Part shown: piece by piece, positions 63,891 through 64,000 of the stretch
Position numbering within the stretch: position 1 is the first letter of the stretch
Layout: every line of letters begins with the position of its first letter
Origin: Ricinus communis
Lineage: Eukaryota; Streptophyta; Magnoliopsida; Malpighiales; Euphorbiaceae
Reading direction: 5' to 3'
Length of the DNA stretch: 64,000 nucleotides
Assembly: GCF_019578655.1 (NCBI RefSeq)
Contig: NC_063265.1
Span: forward strand, 4,064,501 to 4,128,500
Program-made: the position numbers and the translations under genes
Notes under the pieces: generated by a model
Seen by the model: only the letters and a program-made list of their open reading frames with translations
What the model was told of the DNA's origin: nothing
Databases searched by the model: none

Positions 63891-64000
63891 GTGACAATCT
63901 CGCCTGGAGAAGCAGTCCGACAAAGGCAGGAAATGGACGCCGGGGTAAATATAGGATGCTTGGACAAGGAGCGGCTTATAGGATGACAGCACTCTGAGAT
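63891..64000. other. Unidentified GC-richer sequence at the window edge
   Basis: The last 110 bases switch sharply from AT-rich repeat to mixed composition, with words such as CTCGCCTGGAGAAGC and GACGCCGGGG. No frame is recognisable in so short a piece. It may be the edge of another element or gene. Confidence 0.3.

Overview
This is a 64 kb stretch of a plant nuclear genome. It has intron-rich genes with GT-AG introns, AT-rich spacers full of transposon relics, and plant-only families (POL-type PP2C, type-2 metallothionein, three-repeat MYB, PRT6). The proteins look like those of a rosid. From memory, the metallothionein and PRT6 sequences most resemble Euphorbiaceae such as castor bean, but no database was searched, so the species is a guess.

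Layout: (1) 1678-4089, minus strand, a POLTERGEIST-like protein phosphatase 2C. (2) 4.3-12 kb, gene-free and full of relics: an element with inverted ends carrying a SINE and a MITE, a LINE RNase H relic with an insertion, and a duplicated AT-rich segment. (3) 12857-16533, plus strand, a DUF4378/TRM-like protein, followed 200 bp on by a tRNA-Lys(CUU). (4) 17-23.8 kb, very AT-rich, with a LINE fragment, a long hairpin and a Helitron-like end. (5) 24053-24408, plus strand, a type-2 metallothionein. (6) 26130-29774, minus strand, a KIN-10-type kinesin with a C-terminal helix-hairpin-helix. (7) 30-37 kb, repeats, including a repeat block seen again near 47 kb and two LTR-retrotransposon relics. 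(8) 37523-43810, plus strand, a MYB3R factor with a Ty3-like relic in its seventh intron. (9) 44-50.7 kb, a tail-to-tail spacer. (10) 50772-62906, minus strand, PRT6, the N-degron E3 ligase, in 17 exons. (11) 63-64 kb, the PRT6 upstream region and more repeats.

I rebuilt six gene models exon by exon. In each the reading frame stays open across every splice junction and ends at the family's expected C terminus. They predict PP2C 697 aa, DUF4378 protein 831 aa, metallothionein 80 aa, kinesin 670 aa, MYB3R 584 aa and PRT6 2063 aa.

The most interesting functional link is regulatory. The kinesin and the MYB3R gene are divergently arranged neighbours. The kinesin promoter carries one perfect and one near-perfect MSA element, the site bound by MYB3R factors in G2/M genes. 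The MYB3R gene's own upstream 300 bp hold six AACGG cores. I found no clearly undescribed multi-gene system. The other genes look unrelated in function, and what is unusual lies mainly in the nested and duplicated repeats.
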